DNA from: Amycolatopsis xylanica
GTDB taxonomy: Bacteria > Actinomycetota > Actinomycetes > Mycobacteriales > Pseudonocardiaceae
Reading direction: 5' to 3'
Length of the DNA stretch: 64,000 nt
NCBI RefSeq assembly: GCF_900107045.1
Contig: NZ_FNON01000002.1
Location: 62,001-126,000, forward strand
Each line of letters starts with the position of its first letter. Within the stretch, counting starts at the first letter, position 1. The notes below the pieces were generated by a model. That model made no database searches and had not been told where the DNA came from. It saw nothing but the letters and a program-made list of their open reading frames with translations. Of this stretch, positions 36,342 to 45,540 are shown one piece after another. A program made the position numbers and the translations under genes.

Positions 36342-36385
36342 TCGTGCGCGTTGCGGGCGGTTAGAACCGCCCGCAACGCGCACGA
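36342..36385. terminator. 44-nt palindrome, family A copy 3
   Basis: A perfect 21-bp stem with a 2-nt loop (arm TCGTGCGCGTTGCGGGCGGTT), between the convergent CHRD and amidohydrolase genes. Compared with other copies, the outer arm reads GCGCGTTGCG instead of GAGTGTT, yet the length and the TCGTG...GGTT-AG-AACC frame are kept, so pairing is conserved while bases change. Confidence 0.85.
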
Positions 36386-36389
36386 CCCG

Positions 36390-37895
36390 TCAGCAGCAGC
36401 TTTGCTTGGCCAGGCGCCGGAGCGTGGCCGCGCGCGCCGGGGCGGGTGGCTGCGAAGCCGCCGCCTCGACGTCCGCGAGCAGCTTTTCCCGTGCGGCCCG
36501 GTCGATCACGCGGCCGCGGGTGACCACCGCGTGGATCTTCTGGGTGTTGCGGATGTCGTCGAGCGGGTTGGCGTCGAGCACGACCAGATCGGCCGACTTG
36601 CCGGGCGTGATCGTGCCGGTGCCGCGCTCCAGCCCGAGGAACCTGGCCGCCTCGCTGGTCACCGCGCGCAGCGCGTCCATCGGGCTGAGACCGGCTTCGA
36701 CCATCAGCTCGAGTTCGTCGTGCAGGCTGAAACCCGGGAAACAGTAGGGATTGAGGCAGTCCGTGCCGCCGATGATCCCGACGCCCGCCTCGTGCATCGC
36801 CCCGACCATTTCGATCCTCGACGCCAAATAGACGCGCTGCTGCTCGATTTCCAGCGGGGTCTTCGGCGCGAACAGCTGGATCCGGTCGGCCCAGTGGGCC
36901 TCCAGGTCGGCGGGGATGTACTTGAGCCGCGGATCGTGGAGGTAGGTGTCCGCCGGCTTCGAGATGACCCGGTTGACCACCAGGGTCGGCGACTGCCATG
37001 TCCCGTTGCGGACGAACCGCGCGAAGAGCCGGTCGGCCTTCGGCTTGCTGTATTCGAGCATCGCCTGCCGCTCGAGATCTCGGGCAAGATTGAAGAAATC
37101 GCGGGGTGCTTTCGGGTCGATCGGAGTCGCCGCCAAGCGCGCGAGGAACTCGTTTTCCTTCAGCGAGACCTGGAACGGGGTCCCGAAAAGGTGCTCGAAA
37201 CTGTGCTGGCCCGCTTCACTGGCCTCTGCCACGCTGAGCCGGTACGGCAGGTGCCCGGCGAAGGTGAGCCCCTGCCGCCGCGCCTCGTCGGCGATCGCGT
37301 ACAGCTCGTCGCGGCCGAGGTACGAGTAGACCTTGATGAACGCGGCGCCCAGCGCCTTCTCGGCGCGCACGAACGCGCGGGCCTCGGCCTCGTTCGCGAC
37401 ATGGCTGACCGGCGGCTGCAGCAGCGAGATGGGACCGTCCACGATGCTGCTGCCGATGACCGCGCGCGGGCCGAGCAGCGAGCCGTCCTCGATCCGGTCC
37501 CTGACGGCGCGATTCTCCTCGTAGCCCCACATCTCGCGGATGCCGGTGACCCCGTTCGCGATATAGAGCGGCGGGAAGATGTCCACAATGTCCAGGCCGT
37601 GGGTGTGCATGTCCCAGAGCCCGGGTATGACGTACTTGCCCCGGCAGTCCGCGGCGCGCACACCCTCCACATCGGGCAGCTCGCGGTCCCGGCCCAGCCA
37701 GGCGATCCGGTCGCCGACGAGCACGACGGCCATGTCCCGCCGGGGCGCCGCGCCGGTGCCGTCGATCACCGTGACCTGCTTCAAAACGGTGATATCCGCG
37801 GCGGCCGCCCGCGCGCCCGGTGCGATCACCCCCGGAAGCGCGACCCCGGCGCTGCCCGCCGCCACCCATTTGAGAAAGTCACGCCGCCCGAGCAT
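36390..37895 (-). CDS. Tat-exported metal-dependent amidohydrolase
   Basis: 501 residues from ATG 37895 with GGAGGG seven bases upstream; GTG 37910 is less likely. The N-terminus carries a Tat signal (GRRDFLKWVAAGSAGVALPG). The amidohydrolase metal site is visible: DMHTHG, a lysine in AAFIKVYSY (possibly carbamylated), histidines in FAGHLPY and SFEHLFG, and the aspartate in IIGGTDCLNP. GKSADLVVLDANPLDDI near the end is typical of imidazolonepropionase-like or prolidase-type members. The substrate is unknown. The protein ends in two cysteines. Confidence 0.88.
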   Translation of the reverse strand: MLGRRDFLKWVAAGSAGVALPGVIAPGARAAAADITVLKQVTVIDGTGAAPRRDMAVVLVGDRIAWLGRDRELPDVEGVRAADCRGKYVIPGLWDMHTHGLDIVDIFPPLYIANGVTGIREMWGYEENRAVRDRIEDGSLLGPRAVIGSSIVDGPISLLQPPVSHVANEAEARAFVRAEKALGAAFIKVYSYLGRDELYAIADEARRQGLTFAGHLPYRLSVAEASEAGQHSFEHLFGTPFQVSLKENEFLARLAATPIDPKAPRDFFNLARDLERQAMLEYSKPKADRLFARFVRNGTWQSPTLVVNRVISKPADTYLHDPRLKYIPADLEAHWADRIQLFAPKTPLEIEQQRVYLASRIEMVGAMHEAGVGIIGGTDCLNPYCFPGFSLHDELELMVEAGLSPMDALRAVTSEAARFLGLERGTGTITPGKSADLVVLDANPLDDIRNTQKIHAVVTRGRVIDRAAREKLLADVEAAASQPPAPARAATLRRLAKQSCC

Positions 37896-37932
37896 TTTTC
37901 GGCCCTCCACAGAACCCAGCCATACGCCTGAG

Positions 37933-37966
37933 AGTCACCTTAGGGGAAATCTCCCCCAAGGTGACT
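37933..37966. terminator. hairpin after the MacB-type operon
   Basis: AGTCACCTT..GGGG pairs with CCCC..AAGGTGACT. It lies 13 bases beyond the permease stop (37980) and 38 bases before the amidohydrolase start, both on the minus strand, so it may terminate the export operon or structure the amidohydrolase leader. Confidence 0.6.
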
Positions 37967-37979
37967 GCCCAAAAAATGC

Positions 37980-39188
37980 TCAAGCGAGTGCCTGGGTGGG
38001 TGGCAGCTTGGCCGCCCGCATCGCCGGATACGCACCGGCGATCGCGCCGACGAGTGCGGCGACACCGACCCCGCCGAGCAGTGTCCCGAGCGGGAGGACC
38101 GCTGGCCAGCCTTGGCTGAGCGCGTAGCTCGCGGTGACCACCACCCCGACGATCACTCCACATAAGCCACCGAGGCCGGACAGCAGCACCGACTCGGTGA
38201 GGAACTGCCCGCGAATCTGGCGTTTCGTCGCACCCAGCGCCCGCCGCAGCCCGATCTCACGGCGTCGTTCGAGCACCGAGATCACCATCGTGTTCGCGAC
38301 ACCGACGCCGCCGACGAGCAACGCGACGCCGCCGAGCCCGAGGAACAGCGCGTCGTAGGTGCTGCTCGTGAGTTTCTGCGCCGCCAACGCCTCCGACGGA
38401 CGGCGCACCTCGACCTCGTTGGGCGCCTGCGGGCTCAGCGTCTGGCCGAGCACACTGCGCACACTGTCCACATCGGACTCCGGAGCACGCAGGTACACCG
38501 CGCTCGGGTGCCCGTCGAAGCCGAGGTACTTGACGGCCGCGTCCCAGCCGACGAGCACCGATCGCTCCACTTCGGGCGCGAGCGGCATCGGCGAAAGAAT
38601 GCCGGCCACGGTGAACCACTGGTCACCGATCCACACCTGCGGCGGGTGCTTCGGGTCGATGTGGTCGATGCCCAGCCGCTGCGCGGCGATGGAACCGAGC
38701 ACGACGGCCGGGAAACCCGAGTTGGCCGCGGTCAGGAACGTGCCCTCGCGCGCCTTACCGCCGAGCACGTCGAGAAGATCGGGCCGCGCCGCGTTCACGG
38801 TGAGTCCCGAGGTCTCCCCCGCGTCGATCTTGTCGTTGCGCCGCACCGTTTTCCCGGTCTTGCCGGTGGCCGACGCAGCCGTGACCGGCGCGATGCGCTT
38901 GGCCATCGGCACGGCGGTGTCGGGCAGCTTGGCCTCCTTGTCGAACATGGTCTTGCCAGGTCCCGCGACGAGCAGGTTGGTGCCGAGCGCGGCGAGCTTG
39001 TCGTGCAGCGCCTGCGCGCCGGACGCCGGGATCGCCAGCACCGCGACCATGGCCGCGACCCCGATCCCGATGCCGAGCGCGGAGAGCACGGCGCGCATCG
39101 GTCTGGTCCGCATCCCATGCGCACCAAGGGAAACCACATCGCCCGGGCCCAGCCGAGCCGGATCCGGCGGAGCGATGGCCGTCGTCAT
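37980..39188 (-). CDS. MacB/FtsX-type ABC exporter permease
   Basis: 402 residues with the MacB layout: one membrane segment near the N-terminus ([22 protein letters not shown]), a large external domain (about 55-275), then three C-terminal membrane segments with the FtsX signature [24 protein letters not shown]. It overlaps the ATPase gene by four bases. With the ATPase, periplasmic-adaptor-like protein and lipoprotein it forms a tripartite-style export or mechanotransmission system adapted to a monoderm envelope. Confidence 0.9.
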   Translation of the reverse strand: MTTAIAPPDPARLGPGDVVSLGAHGMRTRPMRAVLSALGIGIGVAAMVAVLAIPASGAQALHDKLAALGTNLLVAGPGKTMFDKEAKLPDTAVPMAKRIAPVTAASATGKTGKTVRRNDKIDAGETSGLTVNAARPDLLDVLGGKAREGTFLTAANSGFPAVVLGSIAAQRLGIDHIDPKHPPQVWIGDQWFTVAGILSPMPLAPEVERSVLVGWDAAVKYLGFDGHPSAVYLRAPESDVDSVRSVLGQTLSPQAPNEVEVRRPSEALAAQKLTSSTYDALFLGLGGVALLVGGVGVANTMVISVLERRREIGLRRALGATKRQIRGQFLTESVLLSGLGGLCGVIVGVVVTASYALSQGWPAVLPLGTLLGGVGVAALVGAIAGAYPAMRAAKLPPTQALA

Positions 39189-39877
39189 ACCGCCACCCCC
39201 ATCGGGGATCCGGTGTCGAGCCGGAGCGTGCCGTCGAGCAGCTCGATCCGTCTCGGCATGCCCGCCGCGATCTCCCGGTCGTGCGTGATGATCACGATCG
39301 TGGTGCCGTCCGCGCTGAGATCGGCCAGCAGGCCGAGAATGGCCTCGCCGTTGCGGGTGTCGAGGTTGCCGGTCGGCTCGTCGGCCAGCAGGATCGCGGG
39401 CCGGTTGACCACCGCGCGAGCGATCGCGACGCGCTGCCGCTCACCACCGGAGAGCTCGCCGGGGAAGTGCCCGGCGCGATGACCGAGCCCCACCCGGTCG
39501 AGCGCGGCCAGCGCGAGCGGACGCCGTTTCCGTTTCGGCACACCGGCGTACAGCAGTCCCTGCGCGACGTTGTCGACAGCGCTCACCCCGTCACTGAGGA
39601 AGAATTGCTGGAACACGAACCCGATCCAGCGTGACCGCAGCGCCGAGATGCTGCGGTCGGAAAGCTTCGCGACATCGTTCCCGCGCAGTTCGATCCGGCC
39701 GGACGACGGCTTGTCCAGCGTGCCCATCAGCTGGATCAGGGTGGACTTGCCGGACCCCGACGGGCCGACGATGGCGACCATCTCTCCGTCCATGATGGAC
39801 AGTGAGACCGCGCGCAGTGCCGCCACCCCGCCCGGATAGGTCCTGGTGGCCTCGTGCACGGACAGCACCGGGATCAC
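39185..39877 (-). CDS. MacB/LolD-type ABC exporter ATPase
   Basis: 230 residues from GTG 39877 (GTGA overlap). It has Walker [30 protein letters not shown] with the Q-loop, signature [14 protein letters not shown], Walker [13 protein letters not shown] and switch histidine in [19 protein letters not shown] marks the MacB/LolD branch. Confidence 0.94.
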   Translation of the reverse strand: MIPVLSVHEATRTYPGGVAALRAVSLSIMDGEMVAIVGPSGSGKSTLIQLMGTLDKPSSGRIELRGNDVAKLSDRSISALRSRWIGFVFQQFFLSDGVSAVDNVAQGLLYAGVPKRKRRPLALAALDRVGLGHRAGHFPGELSGGERQRVAIARAVVNRPAILLADEPTGNLDTRNGEAILGLLADLSADGTTIVIITHDREIAAGMPRRIELLDGTLRLDTGSPMGVAV

Positions 39878-40965
39878 GAGGTGGTCACCACCTTCATGCC
39901 CGCCTTCAGCCCGTCACCGGTGATCTCGACCTTGCCACCACTGAACAGTCCGGTTTGGACGGCCACGAGCCTGCGCTTGCCGCCCTCGTCGACCTCGACG
40001 GCGAAGCCGCCTTCGGCCAGCGCGAGCAGCGCGCCGACCGGCACCGCGAGCACGTTCTCGCGCTTGCCCTTGGTGAAGTGCACGGTGACCGGCGCCGAGT
40101 CGAGCGAGCCTGCCGTCGCCTGGTCGTCGAGCTTGATCGACACCTCGATCTTCGGCTTGGCGTTCGGGTCGTTCTGGTCCTTGTCGACACTGGTGCCGAT
40201 CTTGTCGACGGTCCCGGTGCCCTGCTTCCCGCTGATCTCGAGACCGACCTTCCCGCCCTGCTGGGCGAGCGACTGCTTCTTGGCGTCGAGCTTCGCGGTG
40301 ACGACCCGGTCCGTCCCGGTGAATTTCAGTATCTCCGAGCCCGCCGGGGAACCCGGCTGCGCGGAAACGGCCGACACCCGGATCGGGCCGGCCGCGAGCA
40401 CCACGTCGCCCTGGCCGAAGGTCCCGGTCTGCTCCAGCCCCAGCGACTTCTGCCACTTCTTGAGCGCGGCGGCGGTGGCCGAGGTGAACTTCTCGTCCGG
40501 CGCGCCGAAACCGCCGAAGCCCAGCGCCTTCAGGTTTTCTTCGAGCTGCTTGACGTCCGGGCCTTTGTCGACGCCGTCGGAAAGGTCGCGATAGAACGGC
40601 AGCGTGCCATAAAACAGCGGTACCGGCTTCGCATTGACATCGTAAACCTTTTTACCCCGGTCGATCTTCGCGCCGACCTGCGGCAGCGAGGTGATCGTGC
40701 CCTCCTTGCGGCCGGACACCGAGGTCTCCGAGCCGTAGCCGAGCGTCGCGTCGGCGGTCTCCTCCTCGGTGAGCGTGGTCTTCACGATGTCCGTCGTGGA
40801 CGCGCCCGGCGCCGGCGCCTGGTCCCCTGTGGACGCTCCGGCCGACACCCTGGTCAGCACCACCACCGAACCGGTGCCCAGCAACACGATCGCGATCGCC
40901 GCGGTGATCAGCCAGCGTGCCCGGCGTCCTTTGCGGACGGCGGACGGTCCCTCGTGCTCGCTCAT
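39874..40965 (-). CDS. HlyD-like adaptor with embedded peptidoglycan-binding domain
   Basis: 363 residues. It starts with a positively charged cytoplasmic stretch and one membrane anchor (residues about 19-38). The external part has a first barrel ([26 protein letters not shown]), then a PG_binding_1-like helical domain ([14 protein letters not shown]...[18 protein letters not shown], about 130-185), and a C-terminal beta-barrel ([21 protein letters not shown]) as in membrane-fusion proteins. The peptidoglycan-binding insert where others have a coiled coil may hold the complex to the cell wall. Confidence 0.86.
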   Translation of the reverse strand: MSEHEGPSAVRKGRRARWLITAAIAIVLLGTGSVVVLTRVSAGASTGDQAPAPGASTTDIVKTTLTEEETADATLGYGSETSVSGRKEGTITSLPQVGAKIDRGKKVYDVNAKPVPLFYGTLPFYRDLSDGVDKGPDVKQLEENLKALGFGGFGAPDEKFTSATAAALKKWQKSLGLEQTGTFGQGDVVLAAGPIRVSAVSAQPGSPAGSEILKFTGTDRVVTAKLDAKKQSLAQQGGKVGLEISGKQGTGTVDKIGTSVDKDQNDPNAKPKIEVSIKLDDQATAGSLDSAPVTVHFTKGKRENVLAVPVGALLALAEGGFAVEVDEGGKRRLVAVQTGLFSGGKVEITGDGLKAGMKVVTTS

Positions 40966-41507
40966 TTGCCCGGGTCCGACGGAGCCCTGACCACGCCGCC
41001 CATGCCGCAGGCCTTCATCGCCTCGTCCATCTTCCCCATGTCACCGTCGGGGCCGCCGAGTGTGATGCCACGCTTGCCGTTCTCGGCGTCGGGGTCCGGC
41101 CAGTCGACGCCGTGCTCACGCATGCACTTGGCCTGCTTGCGCATCTTGTCCATTTCCTCGGGGCTCGGCGGCTTCATCTCGCCACCGTTCGGCTGCAGGT
41201 GCTTGCAGGCCGCGTCCGCGGCGTTCAGCTTGTCCTCTTGGCCAGGGGTGAACGGGATGGCCTGCGACATGGCACCGCCGTCACCCACCGGCTTCGGGTC
41301 CTCCATGGGAATCCCGTGCTCACGCATGCATTTGGCGAACGCACGCTGTTTTTCCTCGTCGCTGCCCGCGTTGACGGCGCCGGGCGGCGCGGACTCACTC
41401 GACTTCGGCCCGTTGATCGAGGCGACCTTGTTCCCGCCGTCGTCGCCACCGCCACACGCGGACAGCGCTAACACCCCGGCGAGTACGAACGCGTATCGCA
41501 GTTTCAT
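40962..41507 (-). CDS. lipoprotein with duplicated KCMREHG motif
   Basis: 181 residues from ATG 41507 with AAAGGGAAC upstream. The signal MKLRYAFVLAGVLALSAC gives a lipidated Cys 18. The mature part is hydrophilic with two copies of a cysteine motif, FAKCMREHGIPMEDP and QAKCMREHGVDWPDP, each followed by a further cysteine (AACKHL, KACGMGG), so two small disulfide-linked units are likely. It is the first gene of the MacB-type operon and diverges from the OmpR-type regulator at 41662. It may be the ligand-sensing or substrate-handling part of the exporter. Confidence 0.82.
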   Translation of the reverse strand: MKLRYAFVLAGVLALSACGGGDDGGNKVASINGPKSSESAPPGAVNAGSDEEKQRAFAKCMREHGIPMEDPKPVGDGGAMSQAIPFTPGQEDKLNAADAACKHLQPNGGEMKPPSPEEMDKMRKQAKCMREHGVDWPDPDAENGKRGITLGGPDGDMGKMDEAMKACGMGGVVRAPSDPGK

Positions 41508-41661
41508 GCCTGTTCCCTTTCGGTGTGAAATCCGTGAGTGGCGGACCGGCCCCCGGCAAAACCGGTCCGCCACGGCCATAGGTCTACGGATCGGGTGATT
41601 TCGGCGCGTTAAGCGAAGTTGTTTATGTCGCGCTTATCCCCCGATACCTGACACTGATCGA

Positions 41662-42321
41662 GTGCGGGTATTGGTGGTTGAAGACGAGCGGCTGATGGCG
41701 GACACGATCGCCGAGGGACTGCGGCGGCTTTCGATGGCCGTCGACGTGGTCTACGACGGCGCCGAGGCCCTGTTGCGGGTCGGTGTGCACGACTACGACG
41801 TGGTCGTGCTCGACCGCGATCTGCCCGTGGTGCACGGCGACGACGTGTGCCGCGCGGTGCTGTCGGCGGGCGGGGAGGCCAGGGTCCTGATGCTGACCGC
41901 GGCCGCGGATGTCACCGACCGCGTGAACGGCCTCGGGCTCGGCGCCGACGACTACCTGACCAAGCCGTTCGCGTTCGCCGAGCTGGTGGCCAGGGTGCAG
42001 GCGCTCGCCCGGCGCGCCAGGCCCGCGTTGCCGCCGGTGCTCGAACGCGGCGGCGTCGTGCTCGATCTGCCGCGCCACCAGGCCGCGCGCGACGGCCGGT
42101 TCCTGCCGCTCTCGCCGAAGGAGTTCGCCGTGCTCGAGGTGCTCATGCGCGCGGAGGGCACGGTGGTCAGCGCCGAAGACCTGCTCGAGAAGGCCTGGGA
42201 CGAGCACGCGGACCCGTTCACCAACGCGGTCCGCGTCGCGGTGATGACCCTGCGCCGCAAGCTCGGGCAGCCGCAGCTGATCGAGACCGTGCCCGGCGCG
42301 GGTTACCGGTTCGGCTCATGA
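41662..42321 (+). CDS. response regulator, OmpR family
   Basis: 219 residues from GTG 41662. It has a receiver domain with acidic pocket VVEDER, the phospho-aspartate in VVVLDRDLPV, the threonine in LMLTAAA and the lysine in DYLTKPF. The C-terminal winged helix runs from about 128 (LSPKEFAVLEVLMRAEG...RVAVMTLRRKLG...ETVPGAGYRF). Translation is coupled to the kinase by ATGA. It faces the MacB operon and very probably controls it. Confidence 0.94.
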   Translation: MRVLVVEDERLMADTIAEGLRRLSMAVDVVYDGAEALLRVGVHDYDVVVLDRDLPVVHGDDVCRAVLSAGGEARVLMLTAAADVTDRVNGLGLGADDYLTKPFAFAELVARVQALARRARPALPPVLERGGVVLDLPRHQAARDGRFLPLSPKEFAVLEVLMRAEGTVVSAEDLLEKAWDEHADPFTNAVRVAVMTLRRKLGQPQLIETVPGAGYRFGS

Positions 42322-43472
42322 ACGGCATCTCGGTGCGCGCCAAGCTGACCGCGCTGTACGGCGGGCTGTTCCTGCTGGTCGGCGTCGCCCTGATGTTCAT
42401 CAACTACCTGCTGGTGAGCGACAAGCTGCCGCAGGCGACCAGCTTCGTCGCGGCCAAGACGCAGCAGCTGAACGTGACGATGGCCCCCGCCATCCCGATG
42501 CAGCAGATCAGCCCGACCAGCGCGCCGACGCAGGCCGCGGTGTTCGCCGTCGACTCGCTGGAGGACTACCGGTCGACCACACTGTCCACTTTGCTCGGTC
42601 AGTCGATTCTCGCGCTGGTGATCACGGCCGTGCTGGCGGTGCTGCTCGGCTGGGTGGTGGCGAGCCGGGTGCTGCGGCCGCTGCATTCGATCACCGCGAC
42701 CGCGCGCAAGCTCGGCGCCGAGAACATGGAACGCCGGATCAACCACGAGGGTCCCCAGGACGAGCTGAAGGAGCTGGCCGACACCTTCGACGGCATGCTC
42801 GACCGGCTCGCGGTCTCCTTCGACAGCCAGAAGCGGTTCGTCGCGAACGCGTCGCACGAGCTGCGGACCCCGCTGGCGGTGCAGCGCACCCTGGTCGAGG
42901 TGGCGATGGCCGACCCGGACGTCAAGCCCGAGGTGCGCAAGCTCGGCGAACAGCTGCTGTACACGAACGAGCGAAGCGAAAGGATGATCGAGGGCCTGCT
43001 GGTGCTCGCTCGCAGTGACCGCGGCCTGGTGTCGCGGTCGCCGGTCCGGCTGGACGAGGTCGTCAACGCGGTGATCCGGTCGTCGGCGGCGATGGCGGAG
43101 GAGGCGGGCGTGACGATCGAGTCGCGGGTGCGGCCGCGGCCGGTCTCGGGTGACCCGGTGCTGCTGGAGCGGCTCGTGACGAACCTCGTGCACAACGCGA
43201 TCACATACAACCAGCGCGGCGGCTGGGTGCACGTCGACGTCGGGAACGACCCGGCGCTGGTGGTCCGCAACTCCGGCCCGGTCGTCCCGCTCGACGCGGT
43301 CCCCGGCCTGTTCGAGCCGTTCAGGCGCTTGTCGGGCGAGCGGACGGACTCGCGCAACGCCGGGCTCGGGCTGTCGATCGTGCGCTCGGTGGCGCAGGCG
43401 CACGGCGGGACGGCGATGGCGGAGCCGGGGCGCCGGGGCGGGCTGATCGTCACCGTGCGGCTCGCTCGCTGA
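42318..43472 (+). CDS. sensor histidine kinase (HisKA type)
   Basis: 384 residues. There are two membrane segments (about 12-34 and 93-116) with a short external loop of about 60 residues, a HAMP domain, a HisKA domain with the phospho-acceptor in FVANASHELRTPLAVQ, and an HATPase domain (NLVHNAITYN; FEPFRRLSG; GLGLSIVRSVAQAHGG). The G1 box reads VRNSGPVV rather than DxGxG, which is a departure worth noting. It partners the OmpR-type regulator upstream. Confidence 0.92.
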   Translation: MNGISVRAKLTALYGGLFLLVGVALMFINYLLVSDKLPQATSFVAAKTQQLNVTMAPAIPMQQISPTSAPTQAAVFAVDSLEDYRSTTLSTLLGQSILALVITAVLAVLLGWVVASRVLRPLHSITATARKLGAENMERRINHEGPQDELKELADTFDGMLDRLAVSFDSQKRFVANASHELRTPLAVQRTLVEVAMADPDVKPEVRKLGEQLLYTNERSERMIEGLLVLARSDRGLVSRSPVRLDEVVNAVIRSSAAMAEEAGVTIESRVRPRPVSGDPVLLERLVTNLVHNAITYNQRGGWVHVDVGNDPALVVRNSGPVVPLDAVPGLFEPFRRLSGERTDSRNAGLGLSIVRSVAQAHGGTAMAEPGRRGGLIVTVRLAR

Positions 43473-43651
43473 TGACACACCTTCGTGGCCTAGCGTGCCC
43501 GGCGTGTCACACAAAGTCGACTGTTCCGGTGGGTGACACTCATGATCAACGAGAAAACAGAAGAGTGAATACTCGGCGCGCCTAGCCCGTCAAGTCGACG
43601 CGCCGTTCTAACGTGGACACCCACAACGGTGAAGTATCCGGGGAGGCGGAG

Positions 43652-44497
43652 ATGCGAGCGCTACGGGTTGTCGGGTTGCACGAGGACGGCAAGTCCATCG
43701 TGTGCGAAGACCCGGCGAGCCGCACGCGTTTCCTGCTGCCCGCCGATGAGAGACTGCGGGCGGCGGCGAGGGGAGACATCACCCGGCTCGGCCAGATCGA
43801 AATCGAGTTGGAGAGTCAGATGCGGCCACGCGAGATCCAGGCCCGGATCCGGGCAGGCGAGTCCGTCGCCCAGGTCGCGGCCACGGCGGGGGTTCCGGAG
43901 CAGCGCATCGAGCGGTACGCGTACCCGGTCCTGCTCGAGCGCTCACGCACCGCCGAACTCGCCCAGCACGCGCACCCGATCCGCGAAGACGGCCCCGACG
44001 TGCAGACGCTCGGCGAGGTCGTCGCGTACTCCTTCGGCGTGCGCGGCCACGACTACTCGCAGGCCAAGTGGGACTCCTGGAAGGGCGACGACGGCAAGTG
44101 GGTCGTCGTGCTCCGCTGGAAGGCGGGCCGCTCGGACAACCGCGCGCACTGGTCGTTCTCGCCGGGAGCGCACGGCGGCACCGTCCACGCGCTCGACGAG
44201 CACGCCGACGACCTGCTCGACCCCAATTCCTACCGCGCGCCCCGCCAGCTGCGCGCGGTCGAGCCCGACCCGGTCGAGGACGCCGAGCAGCCGACGCTCG
44301 ACTCGGCCGAGCCGCTCGCCGACGTCATCGAGGTCGAGCCCGAGGAGGAGACGCGCGAGATCCCGCGCGTGCCCGCCGAGGAGCCGGCGCCCCAGGCCAA
44401 GCCCGAACCGGCGCCGCGCCCGAAGTCGAAGAAGAACCACCCGACGATCCCGTCGTGGGAAGACGTCCTGCTCGGCGTCCGCTCCCAGCGCGGCTAA
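43652..44497 (+). CDS. sepH: septation protein SepH
   Basis: 281 residues from ATG 43652 with GGGGAGG upstream; the frame is open from 43613. The N-terminal DUF3071 domain (MRALRVVGLHEDGKSIVCED...FLLPADERLRAAARGD, then LGQIEIELESQMRPREIQARIRAGES) and its helix-turn-helix-like segment (VAQVAATAGVPEQRIERYAYPVLLERSR) match Streptomyces SepH, which stimulates FtsZ assembly. The C-terminal half is acidic and Pro-rich, ending in NHPTIPSWEDVLLGVR, a conserved SepH tail. It belongs to the serC-sepH backbone. Confidence 0.92.
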   Translation: MRALRVVGLHEDGKSIVCEDPASRTRFLLPADERLRAAARGDITRLGQIEIELESQMRPREIQARIRAGESVAQVAATAGVPEQRIERYAYPVLLERSRTAELAQHAHPIREDGPDVQTLGEVVAYSFGVRGHDYSQAKWDSWKGDDGKWVVVLRWKAGRSDNRAHWSFSPGAHGGTVHALDEHADDLLDPNSYRAPRQLRAVEPDPVEDAEQPTLDSAEPLADVIEVEPEEETREIPRVPAEEPAPQAKPEPAPRPKSKKNHPTIPSWEDVLLGVRSQRG

Positions 44498-44499
44498 CG

Positions 44500-44557
44500 C
44501 GGGATAAAGCGGGCTTTATCCCGGGTGCTTTTCCGGGATAAAGCCCGCTTTATCCCG
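44500..44557. terminator. family C double palindrome between sepH and the YjbR gene
   Basis: Two palindromes with cores GGGATAAAGCGGGCTTTATCCC and GGGATAAAGCCCGCTTTATCCC (44500-44524 and 44533-44557) are complements of each other and can form one 25-bp stem. They separate convergent genes and end four bases from the YjbR stop. Confidence 0.8.
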
Positions 44558-44560
44558 TTC

Positions 44561-44926
44561 TCACGACTCTTTGGCGGCGTCCAGCTCGGCCAAGAGCTTC
44601 TTGGGCGCGACCAGGCGGTAGGCGTCGAGCACGATCGCCGCGATCTCGTCCCAGTCGACGTCGACGTCCAAGCGCACGCCCAGCCAGCCGTGCACACCGA
44701 CGTACGGCGGCCGGTAGAAGCGCTCCGGCTCGGCGCCGACCAGCTCCTCCTGCGCGCCGGGCGGGGCCGGGCACCAGAAGCCGACGCGGTCGTCGTGATG
44801 GCGGTCCGCGAACATCGCGAAGGTCTTCTTGCCGCGGACGAACCACGCAGGCTCGTTGTGGCTGAGCCGTTCGGTCGCCTCCGGCAGCGCGAGGCAGATG
44901 CGGCGCAGCGACTCGAGGGGTGTCAC
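44561..44926 (-). CDS. MmcQ/YjbR family protein
   Basis: 121 residues from GTG 44926, overlapping the DUF2537 stop by GTGA. It shows the CyaY-like/YjbR fold pattern: LPEATERLSHNEPAWFVRGKKTFAMF near the start, YVGVHGWLGVRL in the middle and WDEIAAIVLDAYRLVAPKKL at the C-terminus. Members are small, possibly DNA-binding, and of unclear function. It is an extra gene between sepH and DUF2537 relative to M. tuberculosis. Confidence 0.85.
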   Translation of the reverse strand: MTPLESLRRICLALPEATERLSHNEPAWFVRGKKTFAMFADRHHDDRVGFWCPAPPGAQEELVGAEPERFYRPPYVGVHGWLGVRLDVDVDWDEIAAIVLDAYRLVAPKKLLAELDAAKES

Positions 44927-45540
44927 AGCGACACGACCAGTACGCCGATCCAGGCGATCGCCACGCCCGCGCCTGCGCCGAGCGCCACCCAGCGCACGAT
45001 CGGGAGCTTGCGGGCGAGCCACAGCGACGGGGTGAGCCCGGCGGTCACCACCGCCGAGGCCGCGATCGCGAGGAAGCCGGTGGTCTCCTTGGCGAGGGTG
45101 GTCGCCAGCGCGAGCATGGCCACGACGATCACCGCGCCGACGAAGAGCGAGATCGTGAGACCGGTCAGCCACGGGGTCGGCTCGTCCTCGGAAGCCCGCG
45201 CGCCGAGCAGGCGTTCGGTCACCGAGATGGCGGGTTCGGTCACCTCGGGCGGGTGCGGGTCGACGACCGTCTCGACCTCGGTGACCGGGTCGAGGTAGCG
45301 GACCGGGGTGTTCATCACCGCCGCGACGCGCGCGGCCAGTTGCCTGCCGCGCTGGGAAACCACCGCCGCCGCCTCGGATTCGCCGTTCTCGCGCTGGACG
45401 GCGGACGCGACGCGCGCCCACTCGTGCAGTGCCTCGGCCAGGTCGGCGCCGATCGCCAGCGAACGCGGGTCGATCTCGCGCGCGGCGGGCCCGCCGGGCC
45501 CGGCCAGCACCGCACGATCACCGCGGATCCGCAGCTCCAC
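44923..45540 (-). CDS. DUF2537 membrane protein
   Basis: 205 residues from GTG 45540, with GGGAGG seven bases upstream inside the methyltransferase gene. A hydrophilic N-terminal domain of about 115 residues is followed by three or four membrane segments (LTGLTISLFVGAVIVVAMLAL, TTGFLAIAASAVVTAGL and WVALGAGAGVAIAWIGVLV). This is the layout of DUF2537 proteins; from memory the M. tuberculosis counterpart is Rv0882, next to the same methyltransferase. Function unknown. Confidence 0.8.
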   Translation of the reverse strand: MELRIRGDRAVLAGPGGPAAREIDPRSLAIGADLAEALHEWARVASAVQRENGESEAAAVVSQRGRQLAARVAAVMNTPVRYLDPVTEVETVVDPHPPEVTEPAISVTERLLGARASEDEPTPWLTGLTISLFVGAVIVVAMLALATTLAKETTGFLAIAASAVVTAGLTPSLWLARKLPIVRWVALGAGAGVAIAWIGVLVVSL

